28,980 nucleotides of DNA, taken from positions 1 through 28,980 of the forward strand of contig CBFGZI010000039.1 in the NCBI GenBank assembly GCA_965653225.1, read 5' to 3'. The notes beneath the pieces are model-generated. The model ran no database searches. It had not been told where the DNA came from and saw nothing but the letters and a program-made list of their open reading frames with translations. Position 1 is the first letter of the stretch. Every line of letters starts with the position of its first letter. Below are positions 18,872-26,698 of this stretch, one piece after another. This stretch comes from JALZDI01 sp965653225. GTDB lineage: Bacteria; Actinomycetota; Actinomycetes; Propionibacteriales; Nocardioidaceae. Position numbers and translations under genes: made by a program.

Positions 18872-19531
18872 CCAGCCGGTGCGGGCCACCTCGGTGGCCG
18901 GCAGCGACGGCAGCGCGCGGATCGCGGTCATCTCCGCGCGCATCATCTTCGTCGCCAGCCGCAGCCTGGCCGCGGAGTCGTCGGCCTCGAGCAGTGCCTG
19001 CCGGTCCTGCTGGGTGAGCATGCAGGCCGCGGCGAGCTCGTAGGACAGCACCGTGGGGTCGACCGGCACATCGGCCGCCGTGGTGATGTCCCTGCCGGTC
19101 AGCTCGGCCAGCGCACCGCGATAGGCCTCGAAGGTCTGCAGCGCCCGCGCCGCCGCCTCGGCCCCGCTGTCACCGGCCGGCTCGTCCATCCACGCCACCT
19201 CGCCGACGAGGTACTCGCCGCCGGTGTCGAGCGCGTCGACCCGGAACCGCCGGCGGCCGACCACCTCGATGTCGAATCGCCCGTCGTCGTAGCGCTGGGC
19301 CGACGTCAGCTGTGCCGAGCACCCCAGCCGCTGCACCGAGTGCACCCCGCGGCTGCCGACCTCGTAGCCCTCCCGGATGGCCACGATCCCGAACACCCGG
19401 TCATCCTCCTCGGGCAGCTCCAGCAGGCCCGAGATCAGCGAGCGGTACCGCTCCTCGAAGATGTGCAGGGGCAGCGTCACACCCGGGAACAGCACAGTGT
19501 TCAGCGGAAAGATCGGCAGCCCCTCACTCAC
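18860..19531 (-). CDS. LON peptidase substrate-binding domain protein
   Basis: This 223-residue cytoplasmic protein consists of the Lon N-terminal (PUA-like beta) domain followed by a helical bundle, without the AAA+ or protease domains of Lon. Recognisable parts are GLPIFPLNTVLFPGVTLPLH, IFEERYR, a VGRRRFRV strand and a C-terminal helical region ending LPSLPATEVARTGW. Such stand-alone domains are common in bacteria; a role in substrate or partner binding is presumed, not shown. I choose the GTG at 19531 because a TAGCGT -10 box ends 7 nt before it; the longer GTG start at 19540 overlaps that box. It is divergent from hisD across 78 bp, an arrangement I recall in Streptomyces. Confidence 0.88.
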   Translation of the reverse strand: MSEGLPIFPLNTVLFPGVTLPLHIFEERYRSLISGLLELPEEDDRVFGIVAIREGYEVGSRGVHSVQRLGCSAQLTSAQRYDDGRFDIEVVGRRRFRVDALDTGGEYLVGEVAWMDEPAGDSGAEAAARALQTFEAYRGALAELTGRDITTAADVPVDPTVLSYELAAACMLTQQDRQALLEADDSAARLRLATKMMRAEMTAIRALPSLPATEVARTGWSPN

Positions 19532-19538
19532 GCTCGTC

Positions 19539-19544
19539 ACGCTA
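19539..19544 (-). promoter_or_regulatory. -10 box of the LON-domain gene (leaderless arrangement)
   Basis: TAGCGT on the minus strand ends 7 nt before the GTG at 19531 and favours this start over the GTG at 19540. Confidence 0.45.
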
Positions 19545-19597
19545 CCGCCCGCCGCTCGAGGCGGGAGACGTCGATCGCGGGGTGTCCGGGCCCCGCT

Positions 19598-19603
19598 TAC
19601 GAT
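19598..19603 (+). promoter_or_regulatory. -10 box of the hisD operon (leaderless arrangement)
   Basis: TACGAT ends 6 nt before the hisD GTG at 19610. There is no room for a ribosome-binding site if transcription starts 6-8 nt after the box. Confidence 0.55.
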
Positions 19604-19609
19604 GGACGG

Positions 19610-20953
19610 GTGATCCGCCGAATCGACCTGCGCGAGCACGCGGGGCGCACCGGAGGGGCAGAGCCCGACTACCGCCGCCTCGTCCCGCGCGCCCTGCTCG
19701 ACGTGGAGGCCGCGACCGACGCCGTACGCCCGGTGTGCGACGACGTACGCCACCGCGGCGCGTCCGCCCTGCGCGAGTACACCCGCAAGTTCGACGGCGT
19801 CGACCTCGACCGCGTCCGCGTACCCGCAAAGCACCTGACCGCGGCGCTCGACGACCTCGACCCCCAGGTGCGCGAGGCGCTCGAGGAGTCCATCACCCGG
19901 CTGCGCCGCTCCTGCGAGCAGGAGCGCGGGTCCGACGTCAGCACCGAGGTGGTGCCGGGCGGCACCGTGACCCAGCGGCTCGTGCCGATCCAGCGGGTCG
20001 GGCTGTACGTCCCCGGCGGGCTCGCGCCGCTGGTGTCCAGCGTCGTGATGAACGTCGTGCCCGCCCAGGTCGCCGGCGTTCCCTCGCTCGCCCTGGCCAG
20101 CCCGCCGCAGCACGACAACGACGGCCTGCCCAACGCCACGGTTCTCGCCGCCTGCGCCCTGCTCGGCGTCGACGAGGTCTACGCCGTCGGCGGCGCGCAG
20201 GCGATCGCGATGTTCGCCTACGGCTACGACGCCGACCCGCAGAACCCCGACGACGAGGGCTGCCGCCCGGTCGACCTGGTGACCGGCCCCGGCAACATCT
20301 ACGTGGTCGCCGCCAAGCGGTTGCTCAAGGGGCGCATCGGCATCGACTCCGAGGCCGGCCCCACCGAGATTGCGATCCTGGCCGACGACAGCGCCGACCC
20401 GGTCCACGTCGCGGCCGACCTGGTGAGCCAGGCAGAGCACGACCCGATGGCCGCCAGCGTGCTGGTGACTCCCAGCGACACCCTCGCCGACGCCGTCGTC
20501 GACGAGCTCGGCCGGCAGGTGCCCGCGACACGGCACTCCGAGCGCATCCGCACCGCGCTGTCCGGCGAGCAGTCGGGCATCGTGCTGGTGCACGACCTCG
20601 AGCAGGGACAGCAGGTGGTCGATGCCTACGCCGCCGAGCACCTGGAGATCCAGACCGTCGACGCGCGTGAGCGCGCGATGCGGGTGCGCAACGCCGGCGC
20701 GGTGTTCGTCGGCCCGTTCGCGCCGGTGTCGCTGGGCGACTACTGCGCCGGTTCCAACCACGTGCTGCCGACCGGCGGCTGCGCCTGCCACTCCTCGGGC
20801 CTGTCGGTGCGGTCGTTCCTCAAGTCGATGCAGGTCGTCGACTACGACGCCGACGCGCTGGCCGCGGTGTCCCCGCAGGTACGCGCACTCGCGCACGCGG
20901 AGAACCTGCCCGCGCACGCCGAAGCCGTACGCGTCAGGAACCCGCACGGATGA
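19610..20953 (+). CDS. hisD: Histidinol dehydrogenase
   Basis: HisD is a zinc enzyme that oxidises L-histidinol to L-histidine in two NAD-dependent steps, the last two reactions of the pathway. It has 447 residues. Zn ligands and catalytic residues match the family spacing: Gln274 and His277 (SQAEHD), Glu343-His344 (YAAEHLE), Asp377 and His384 (GDYCAGSNHVLPTGG). GLYVPGGLAP, the VTGPGN loop and DSEAGPTEI are also typical. The GTG start at 19610 gives MIRRIDLRE; a TACGAT -10 box 6 nt upstream suggests a leaderless transcript. It is the first gene of a hisD-C-B-H run and overlaps hisC by ATGA. Confidence 0.98.
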   Translation: MIRRIDLREHAGRTGGAEPDYRRLVPRALLDVEAATDAVRPVCDDVRHRGASALREYTRKFDGVDLDRVRVPAKHLTAALDDLDPQVREALEESITRLRRSCEQERGSDVSTEVVPGGTVTQRLVPIQRVGLYVPGGLAPLVSSVVMNVVPAQVAGVPSLALASPPQHDNDGLPNATVLAACALLGVDEVYAVGGAQAIAMFAYGYDADPQNPDDEGCRPVDLVTGPGNIYVVAAKRLLKGRIGIDSEAGPTEIAILADDSADPVHVAADLVSQAEHDPMAASVLVTPSDTLADAVVDELGRQVPATRHSERIRTALSGEQSGIVLVHDLEQGQQVVDAYAAEHLEIQTVDARERAMRVRNAGAVFVGPFAPVSLGDYCAGSNHVLPTGGCACHSSGLSVRSFLKSMQVVDYDADALAAVSPQVRALAHAENLPAHAEAVRVRNPHG

Positions 20954-22056
20954 CGCGACTCGACAACCTGCCGCTGCGTGAAGCGCTGCGCGGGGTGGAG
21001 CCCTACGGCGCACCGCAGCTCGACGTGCCCGTCGCGCTGAACGTCAACGAGAACCCCTACCCGCCCAGCGACGCCGTGGTCGACGACATCGCCAAGGCGG
21101 TGGCCGACGCCGCGCGGGCCCTCAACCGCTACCCCGACAGAGAGGCGACGGCGCTGCGCACGGCGCTGGCCGGCTACCTCGGCCACGGCCTGCGGATGGA
21201 GCAGGTGTGGGCGGCCAACGGGTCCAACGAGATCATGCAGCAGCTGCTGCAGGCGTTCGCCGGCCACGGCCGCACCGCGATGTCGTTCGCGCCGACCTAC
21301 TCCATGTACCCCGGCTACGCACGCAACACCGAGACCGCCTGGGTCACCGCGCCCCGCCGCGACGACTTCACCATCGACCCCGACGCCGCCGTCGCCGAGA
21401 TCGACCGGGTGCAGCCGGCGGTGGTGCTGCTGGCCTCGCCGAACAACCCGACCGGCACCGCGCTGCCGCTCGACGTGGTGCGTGCTATCTGCGACGCGGC
21501 ACCGGGAGTCGTGGTGGTCGACGAGGCCTACGCGGAGTTCCGCCGCGAGGAGACGCCGAGCGCGCTGTCGCTGCTGCCGTCCTACCCGCGGCTGGCGGTG
21601 ACGCGCACGATGTCGAAGGCGTTCGCGCTGGCGGGTGCTCGCGTCGGCTACCTCGCCGCCGACCCCGCGCTGGTCGACGCGCTGCGCATCGTGCGGCTGC
21701 CGTACCACCTGTCCGCGGTCACCCAGGCCACCGCCGTGGCCGCGGTCGGCCACGCCGAGGAGCTTCTCGGCCGGGTCGCCGACCTGCGCGCCGAGCGCGA
21801 CCGGCTCGTCGCATGGCTGCGCGAGCAGCGGCTGCAGGTGGCCGACTCCGACGCCAACTTCGTACTGTTCGGCCGGTTCGCCGACCGGCACGCGGTGTGG
21901 CAGGAACTACTGGACCACGGTGTACTGATCCGCGAGACCGGCCCGGACGGGTGGCTGCGCGTGTCGGTGGGGACACCGAAGGAGATGGCGGCGTTCCGCG
22001 CCGCCCTGACGGCTGTGCTGGCCTCGCACGGGCCGCAGGAGGTGCAGGCACGATGA
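20950..22056 (+). CDS. hisC: Histidinol-phosphate aminotransferase
   Basis: HisC is a PLP-dependent fold-type I aminotransferase that converts imidazole-acetol phosphate and glutamate to histidinol phosphate. Its 368 residues contain SPNNPTGT (163-170), VVVDEAYAEF with PLP-pyridine-binding Asp191, and TMSKAFALAGARVGY with the Schiff-base Lys223 and Arg231. The N-terminal NVNENPYPPS and NRYPD motifs are those of HisC and argue against other aminotransferases. The ATG overlaps the hisD stop as ATGA, so translation is coupled, and the same overlap joins it to hisB. Confidence 0.97.
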   Translation: MTRLDNLPLREALRGVEPYGAPQLDVPVALNVNENPYPPSDAVVDDIAKAVADAARALNRYPDREATALRTALAGYLGHGLRMEQVWAANGSNEIMQQLLQAFAGHGRTAMSFAPTYSMYPGYARNTETAWVTAPRRDDFTIDPDAAVAEIDRVQPAVVLLASPNNPTGTALPLDVVRAICDAAPGVVVVDEAYAEFRREETPSALSLLPSYPRLAVTRTMSKAFALAGARVGYLAADPALVDALRIVRLPYHLSAVTQATAVAAVGHAEELLGRVADLRAERDRLVAWLREQRLQVADSDANFVLFGRFADRHAVWQELLDHGVLIRETGPDGWLRVSVGTPKEMAAFRAALTAVLASHGPQEVQAR

Positions 22057-22679
22057 CGTCCACGGGCAACCGGACCGCTCGCGTCGAGCGCGACACCAAG
22101 GAGTCGAAGGTCCTCGTCGAGCTCGACCTCGACGGCAGCGGCCGCGCGCAGGTGTCGACCGGTGTCGGCTTCTACGACCACATGCTGACGTCGCTGGCGC
22201 GGCACGGGCTGTTCGACCTCACCGTGCAGGCCGACGGCGACGTGCAGGTCGACGCCCACCACACCGTCGAGGACGTCGCGATCGTGCTCGGGGAGGCGCT
22301 GCGGCAGGCGCTCGGCGACAAGACCGGTATCCGCCGGTTCGGTGACTCGCTGGTGCCGCTGGACGAGGCGCTGGTGCAGTGCGCGGTCGACGTGTCCGGC
22401 CGGCCCTACTGCGTGCACACCGGCGAGCCGGAGGGGCAGGAGTACGCCGTGATCGGCGGCGGCACCGCCGGGGTGCCCTTCATCGGGTCGCTCACCCGGC
22501 ACGTGCTGGAGACTCTGGCCTTCCACGCCCACCTCGCCCTGCACGTGCGCGTCCTCTCCGGGCGCGACCCGCACCACGTGGTCGAGGCGCAGTTCAAGGC
22601 GGTGGCGCGTGCGCTGCGCGACGCCGTCGCCCATGACCCGCGCGAGGGCGGCGTACCCAGCACCAAGGGCTCCCTGTGA
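22053..22679 (+). CDS. hisB: Imidazoleglycerol-phosphate dehydratase
   Basis: HisB dehydrates imidazoleglycerol phosphate to imidazole-acetol phosphate using a di-manganese centre. The 208-residue monofunctional form lacks the histidinol-phosphatase domain of the enterobacterial fusion. The two metal-binding motifs are DAHHTVEDVA (His69, His70, Glu73) and DPHHVVEAQFKA (His174, His175, Glu178); FYDHML and LTRHVLETLAFHA supply further histidines. The ATG has AGGAGG about 10 nt upstream and overlaps hisC by ATGA. hisH follows with a GTGA overlap. Confidence 0.98.
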   Translation: MTSTGNRTARVERDTKESKVLVELDLDGSGRAQVSTGVGFYDHMLTSLARHGLFDLTVQADGDVQVDAHHTVEDVAIVLGEALRQALGDKTGIRRFGDSLVPLDEALVQCAVDVSGRPYCVHTGEPEGQEYAVIGGGTAGVPFIGSLTRHVLETLAFHAHLALHVRVLSGRDPHHVVEAQFKAVARALRDAVAHDPREGGVPSTKGSL

Positions 22680-23323
22680 CCACTGGGTCCCGGCCGCACG
22701 TGGTCGTGCTCGACTACGGCTCGGGCAACCTGCGATCGGCCGAGCGCGCGCTGGTGCGTGCCGGTGCCGACGTGGTGGTGACCGCCGACTACCGGGCGGC
22801 GCTGGAGTGCGACGGCCTGGTCGTACCCGGCGTCGGCGCGTTCGCCGCGTGCATGACCGGGCTGCACGAGGTGAAGGGGCCCGAGCTGATCGGCCGGAGG
22901 CTGGCCGGGTCGCGTCCGGTGCTGGGCATCTGCGTGGGCATGCAGGTGCTGTTCGGCTCTGGCCGTGAACACGGGGTGATGACGCCGGGCTGCGGCGAGT
23001 GGCCCGGAGTGGTCGACCGGCTCGACGCCCCGGTACTTCCGCATATGGGCTGGAACACCGTCGACGTGCCGTCGGGGTCGACGCTGTTCGACGGCGTGGA
23101 GCAGGAGCGGTTCTTCTTCGTGCACACCTACGCCGCGCGCTCGTGGGACCTGGTGGTGCACCACCCGTTCCCGAAGCCGACCGTGACGTGGACGACCTAC
23201 GGCGACGACCGGTTCGTCTCCGCGGTCGAGAACGGGCCGCTGAGCGCGACGCAGTTCCACCCCGAGAAGTCCGGCGACGCGGGCGCGCGGCTGCTCCGCA
23301 ACTGGGTGCGCGCTCTGCGCTGA
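22676..23323 (+). CDS. hisH: Imidazole glycerol phosphate synthase, glutaminase subunit
   Basis: HisH is a class I glutamine amidotransferase that supplies ammonia to HisF through the HisF barrel. Its 215 residues carry the nucleophile Cys86 in LGICVGMQVLF and the His195/Glu197 pair in QFHPEKSG, with the opening LDYGSGNLRS and PHMGWNTVD. The GTG start overlaps the hisB stop (GTGA). Its partner hisF lies 2.6 kb downstream, separated by a lipoprotein gene, an MFS gene and hisA; in many actinobacteria hisH and hisA are adjacent. No terminator is seen after hisH. Confidence 0.97.
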   Translation: MTTGSRPHVVVLDYGSGNLRSAERALVRAGADVVVTADYRAALECDGLVVPGVGAFAACMTGLHEVKGPELIGRRLAGSRPVLGICVGMQVLFGSGREHGVMTPGCGEWPGVVDRLDAPVLPHMGWNTVDVPSGSTLFDGVEQERFFFVHTYAARSWDLVVHHPFPKPTVTWTTYGDDRFVSAVENGPLSATQFHPEKSGDAGARLLRNWVRALR

Positions 23324-23389
23324 GCCGCAGCCGCCGTGCCGAGGACAGGATCGTGGGAACCGGTGGCGACGCCGCGACGTCAGACTGAC

Positions 23390-23839
23390 ATGAAGACGCG
23401 TGCCCGATGGCTGGGCGCAACGGTGCTCGTCGCCGCGGTGGCGACCGGCTGCGGGGGCGGCGGCGAGTCCGCCACCCCGGGATCCGGCGGCTCCTCCCAA
23501 CAGGCCGCCCCGACCACCGCGGTGAGCGTGCGCATGGTCGTCACCGGCGGCATCGCCGGCGACCACCAGGTCTACGAGGTGAGCCGTGCCGACGCGACCT
23601 CGCCGAGCGCGCAACGTGTCCTCGCCCTGGCCTCCGTGCCCGCCGTGCGCGACTACGCCTCGCAACAGCGCCGGCCTTCCGTGCAGTGCTGCGACATCCA
23701 GGTCTACAACGTCACCATCCGCTACTCCGACGGCTCACGCACCAAGATCACCACCGACACCACGTCCGCGCCGATGCAGCTGCAGCGCATGGTGTCGCTT
23801 GCGTCGACCGTTAGCTCGACGCGCCAGTCGACCCCGTAA
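23390..23839 (+). CDS. Small lipoprotein, possibly with an emfourin-like domain
   Basis: This is a 149-residue predicted lipoprotein: a basic start (MKTRARW), a hydrophobic helix and a lipobox-like VAAVATGC with Cys20 as the expected lipidated residue, then a Gly/Ser/Thr-rich tether to about residue 43. The mature part (about 44-149) contains VVTGGIAGDHQVYEV, a helical QRVLALASVPAV, YNVTIRYSDG and KITTDTTSAPMQLQRMV. This order (GGxAG, helix, Y-x-I/V strand with a DG turn, strand, Pro/Met before a final helix) resembles emfourin (protealysin-inhibitor) proteins, but I place it by eye only. A Cys-Cys pair (VQCCDIQ) is unusual. The ATG has no clear ribosome site; an in-frame GTG at 23336 would spoil the signal peptide. 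It lies 66 nt after hisH. Confidence 0.7.
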   Translation: MKTRARWLGATVLVAAVATGCGGGGESATPGSGGSSQQAAPTTAVSVRMVVTGGIAGDHQVYEVSRADATSPSAQRVLALASVPAVRDYASQQRRPSVQCCDIQVYNVTIRYSDGSRTKITTDTTSAPMQLQRMVSLASTVSSTRQSTP

Positions 23840-23857
23840 CCGAACTGGTTCCATCCG

Positions 23858-23879
23858 ACCCGCCCGCGGGTAAGGGCGG
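23858..23879 (+). terminator. GC-rich hairpin after the lipoprotein gene
   Basis: CCCGCCC and GGGCGGG pair over 7 bp around an 8-nt loop, 18 nt past the lipoprotein stop. There is no T-run. It may end the hisD-to-lipoprotein transcript. Confidence 0.35.
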
Positions 23880-23920
23880 GGAGAGATGCGCCACACCGAA
23901 ACGCCGCCGAAGGTGCGAAT

Positions 23921-25117
23921 GTGGTGCGGATGAGGAGCCCGCTCGCCGCCACCGCCGACCCGCGGCTGCGGCGTGCGCTGGTCGCGCTGTGCCTTACCGA
24001 GATCACCAGCTGGGGGATCCTCTACTACACCCTGCCGGTGGCAGCGCAGGACATCACCCACACCGAGGGCTGGAGCCACGGCGAGGTCTTCACCGCCTTC
24101 TCCGCGGGTCTGCTGCTGAACGCGGTGGTCGGCGCCGCCGCGGGGCGCCTGCTCGACCGGTACGGCCCGCGGCGGGTCATGACCATCGGGTCGGTCGTGG
24201 GCGTGCTGGGGCTGGTAGGGGTCGCCAACGCGCCCAACCTGCCGCTCTTCTTCGCCGCGTGGCTGGTCATCGGCCTGGCGCAGTCGGCCACGCTGTACCC
24301 GCCGGCCTTCGCCGCGGTGACGCGCTGGTACGGCGACGCGCGCACCTGGCCGCTGACCGCCGTCACGCTGTTCGGAGGTCTGGCCTCCACGGTGTTCGCC
24401 CCGGTCACCGACCTCCTGGTCGGCGACCTCGGCTGGCGCCACGCCTACCTCGTGTTGGCCGTGGTCCTCGCCATGGTGACGGTCCCGCTGCACGCTTTGC
24501 TGCTCACGCCGCCGTGGCCGGGTCATGCGACCGACATCCCCGCGGCAGGGCGGCGCCGCGTCGTGAAGCTGCTGGTCCGCGGCCGCCGGTTCCTGTCCCT
24601 GCAGGTGTCGGTGACGCTGATGGGGCTGGCGATGTACGCCGTGACGTTGAACCTGATCCCGCTGCTGACCGACCGCGGGTTCGGGCACGCGGCCGCGGCG
24701 GTCGTGTTCGGCCTCGTGGGCGCGGGCCAGGTCGCCGGACGCGTCGCCTTCGCCGTGCTCCCCCGAGGGGCGTCGCCGCATCTGCGGACCGTCGCCATCG
24801 GCGTCTCGGCGGTCATCTGCCTGGTCGTGCTCGCCGTGCTGCCCGGACCGGCGGCGGCGCTTGTCGTGGTGTCGGTGCTGACCGGCGCGGTACGCGGGGC
24901 CTACACGCTGCTGCAGGCCACCGCCGTGTCCGACCGGTGGGGCACGCGGTACTACGGATCGCTGAACGGCACGTTCACCGTGCCCATCACCGCCTCGATC
25001 GCGCTCGCGCCCGCGCTGGGGGCGCTGGCCACCGACCTGCTCGGCAGCCACACCGCCGCGACGCTCTGGTTCGCCGGCCTCGCCGCCGTGGGGCTGGTGG
25101 TCGGCCGGCGGGTGTAG
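23921..25117 (+). CDS. Major facilitator superfamily transporter
   Basis: This 398-residue integral membrane protein has about 12 hydrophobic segments in two halves. The MFS loop signature after the second helix is present as GRLLDRYGPRRV, and a basic central loop (PAAGRRRVVKLLVRGRR) separates the halves. Segments such as SWGILYYTLPVAA and VTRWYGDARTWPL resemble the monocarboxylate/organic-acid group of MFS proteins, but the substrate cannot be told. The GTG at 23921 has GAAGG 7 nt upstream; an ATG at 23930 is an alternative start. The gene stands between hisH and hisA, which is not part of the usual his operon, so a role in histidine metabolism should not be assumed. Confidence 0.9.
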   Translation: MVRMRSPLAATADPRLRRALVALCLTEITSWGILYYTLPVAAQDITHTEGWSHGEVFTAFSAGLLLNAVVGAAAGRLLDRYGPRRVMTIGSVVGVLGLVGVANAPNLPLFFAAWLVIGLAQSATLYPPAFAAVTRWYGDARTWPLTAVTLFGGLASTVFAPVTDLLVGDLGWRHAYLVLAVVLAMVTVPLHALLLTPPWPGHATDIPAAGRRRVVKLLVRGRRFLSLQVSVTLMGLAMYAVTLNLIPLLTDRGFGHAAAAVVFGLVGAGQVAGRVAFAVLPRGASPHLRTVAIGVSAVICLVVLAVLPGPAAALVVVSVLTGAVRGAYTLLQATAVSDRWGTRYYGSLNGTFTVPITASIALAPALGALATDLLGSHTAATLWFAGLAAVGLVVGRRV

Positions 25118-25188
25118 GCACTGCTGCGGGCCGCTGCCACCTCCCCGCCACGGGGTGGTCGTGGTCCGACGCTCGCCGGCGCCGACCG

Positions 25189-25194
25189 TAGGGT
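25189..25194 (+). promoter_or_regulatory. -10 box of hisA (leaderless arrangement)
   Basis: TAGGGT ends 7 nt before the ATG at 25202. It favours this start over the GTG at 25196 and gives hisA-hisF their own promoter after the inserted MFS gene. Confidence 0.55.
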
Positions 25195-25201
25195 TGTGGC
25201 C

Positions 25202-25939
25202 ATGGCAAGACTCGAGCTCCTCCCCGCCGTCGACGTCGCCGACGGGCAGGCCGTCCGGCTGGTGCGCGGCGAGGCCGGCAGCGAGACCTCGTACGGCGAC
25301 CCGCTGCGGGCCGCGCTGGCCTGGCAGGAGGCAGGGGCGGAGTGGATCCACCTGGTCGACCTCGACGCCGCCTTCGGCCGCGGCAGCAACCGCGAGCTGC
25401 TCGCCGAGGTGGTGGCCAAGGTCGACGTGGCGGTGGAGATGTCCGGAGGCATCCGCGACGACGAGTCACTGCGCGCAGCCCTGGCCACCGGCTGCCGCCG
25501 GGTGAACATCGGCACCGCCGCCCTGGAGGACCCGGCGTGGTGCGCCCGCGCCATCGCCGAGCACGGCGACCGGATCGCGGTCGGGCTCGACGTGCGCGGC
25601 ACCACCCTGGCCGCCCGCGGCTGGACCAAGGAGGGCGGCGAGCTGTTCGAGGTGCTCGAGCGCCTCGAACGCGACGGCTGCGCCCGCTACGTGGTCACCG
25701 ACGTCACCAAGGACGGCACCCTGACCGGGCCCAACCTCGGCCTGCTGAAGCGGGTCTGCGCGGCCACCGACAAGCCGGTGGTCGCCTCGGGCGGCATCTC
25801 CGGCCTCGACGACATCCGCGAGCTGCGGGGGCTGGTCGACCTCGGCGTCGAGGGCGCGATCCTCGGCAAGGCGCTGTACGCCGCCAGCTTCACCCTCGCC
25901 GAGGCCCTCGACATCGCCGGCTGGCCGGAACCGGCATGA
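25202..25939 (+). CDS. priA: PriA: bifunctional HisA/TrpF isomerase
   Basis: This (beta-alpha)8-barrel isomerase acts on ProFAR in histidine synthesis (HisA) and, in many actinobacteria, also on phosphoribosyl anthranilate in tryptophan synthesis (TrpF). In 245 residues the catalytic pair is Asp11 (LLPAVDVADG) and Asp171 (TDVTKDGTL). Arg19, Arg139 and Trp141 (LAARGWTKEGG) match residues used by mycobacterial PriA for the two substrates, so dual function is likely. The ATG at 25202 gives the family start MARLELLPAVD; TAGGGT 7 nt upstream suggests a leaderless mRNA. It overlaps hisF by ATGA. Dual activity would be firmly supported if no separate trpF exists in the genome. Confidence 0.95.
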   Translation: MARLELLPAVDVADGQAVRLVRGEAGSETSYGDPLRAALAWQEAGAEWIHLVDLDAAFGRGSNRELLAEVVAKVDVAVEMSGGIRDDESLRAALATGCRRVNIGTAALEDPAWCARAIAEHGDRIAVGLDVRGTTLAARGWTKEGGELFEVLERLERDGCARYVVTDVTKDGTLTGPNLGLLKRVCAATDKPVVASGGISGLDDIRELRGLVDLGVEGAILGKALYAASFTLAEALDIAGWPEPA

Positions 25940-26697
25940 GCCTGGCCGTGCGCGTCATCCCGTGCCTCGACGTCGACAACGGGCGCGTGGTCAAGGGAGT
26001 CAACTTCACCGCGCTGCGCGACGCCGGCGACCCGGTCGAGATGGCGAAGGTCTACGACGCCGAGGGCGCCGACGAGCTGACGTTCCTCGACATCTCCGCG
26101 TCCGCGCAGGAACGCGACACCACGCTGGAGGTCGTACGCCAGACCGCCGAGCAGGTGTTCATCCCGCTCACCGTCGGCGGGGGAGTGCGCAGCCCCGGCG
26201 ACGTCGACGGGCTGCTGCGCGCCGGTGCGGACAAGGTCGCGATCAACACCGGCGCGATCGCCCGTCCGGAGGTGATCGAGCAGATCGCGCACCGGTTCGG
26301 CTCCCAGGTGCTGGTGCTCTCGGTCGACGCCCGCCGGGCCCCGGACATGCCCTCGGGGTACGAGGTCACCACCCACGGCGGCAGCCGCAGCGCCGGTCTC
26401 GACGCCGTCGAGTGGGCGCGGCGCGGCGCGGACATGGGCGCCGGGGAGATCCTGCTCAACTCGATGGACGCCGACGGCACCCGTGACGGGTTCGACCTGC
26501 CGATGCTGCGCGCGGTCCGTGAGGTGGTGGGCATCCCGGTGATCGCCAGCGGCGGCGCCGGCAGGGTCGAGCACTTCCCCCCGGCGGTCGAGGCGGGCGC
26601 CGACGCGGTGCTCGCCGCCAGCGTGTTCCACTTCGGCGACCTGCGCATCGCCGAGGTCAAGCAGGGCCTGGCCGCGGCCGGCTACCCCGTCCGCTGA
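25936..26697 (+). CDS. hisF: Imidazole glycerol phosphate synthase, cyclase subunit
   Basis: HisF condenses PRFAR with ammonia from HisH to give imidazoleglycerol phosphate and AICAR. The 253-residue TIM barrel has catalytic Asp12 (IPCLDVDNGRVVKG) and Asp131 (LSVDARR), a phosphate-binding TVGGGVRS loop, and LLNSMDADGTRDGFD. The ATG overlaps the hisA stop as ATGA. The stop is 1 nt from the end of the convergent TIGR03085-type gene, so there is no space for a terminator between them. Confidence 0.98.
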   Translation: MSLAVRVIPCLDVDNGRVVKGVNFTALRDAGDPVEMAKVYDAEGADELTFLDISASAQERDTTLEVVRQTAEQVFIPLTVGGGVRSPGDVDGLLRAGADKVAINTGAIARPEVIEQIAHRFGSQVLVLSVDARRAPDMPSGYEVTTHGGSRSAGLDAVEWARRGADMGAGEILLNSMDADGTRDGFDLPMLRAVREVVGIPVIASGGAGRVEHFPPAVEAGADAVLAASVFHFGDLRIAEVKQGLAAAGYPVR

Positions 26698-26698
26698 G

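Noticed and set aside
19610..23323. A histidine leader peptide or attenuator before hisD
   Set aside because: The -10 box lies 6 nt before the hisD start, leaving no leader, and there is no His-codon run upstream.
25202..25939. A single-function HisA
   Set aside because: Arg19, Arg139, Trp141 and the RGW pattern match PriA better; HisA activity is retained in either case.
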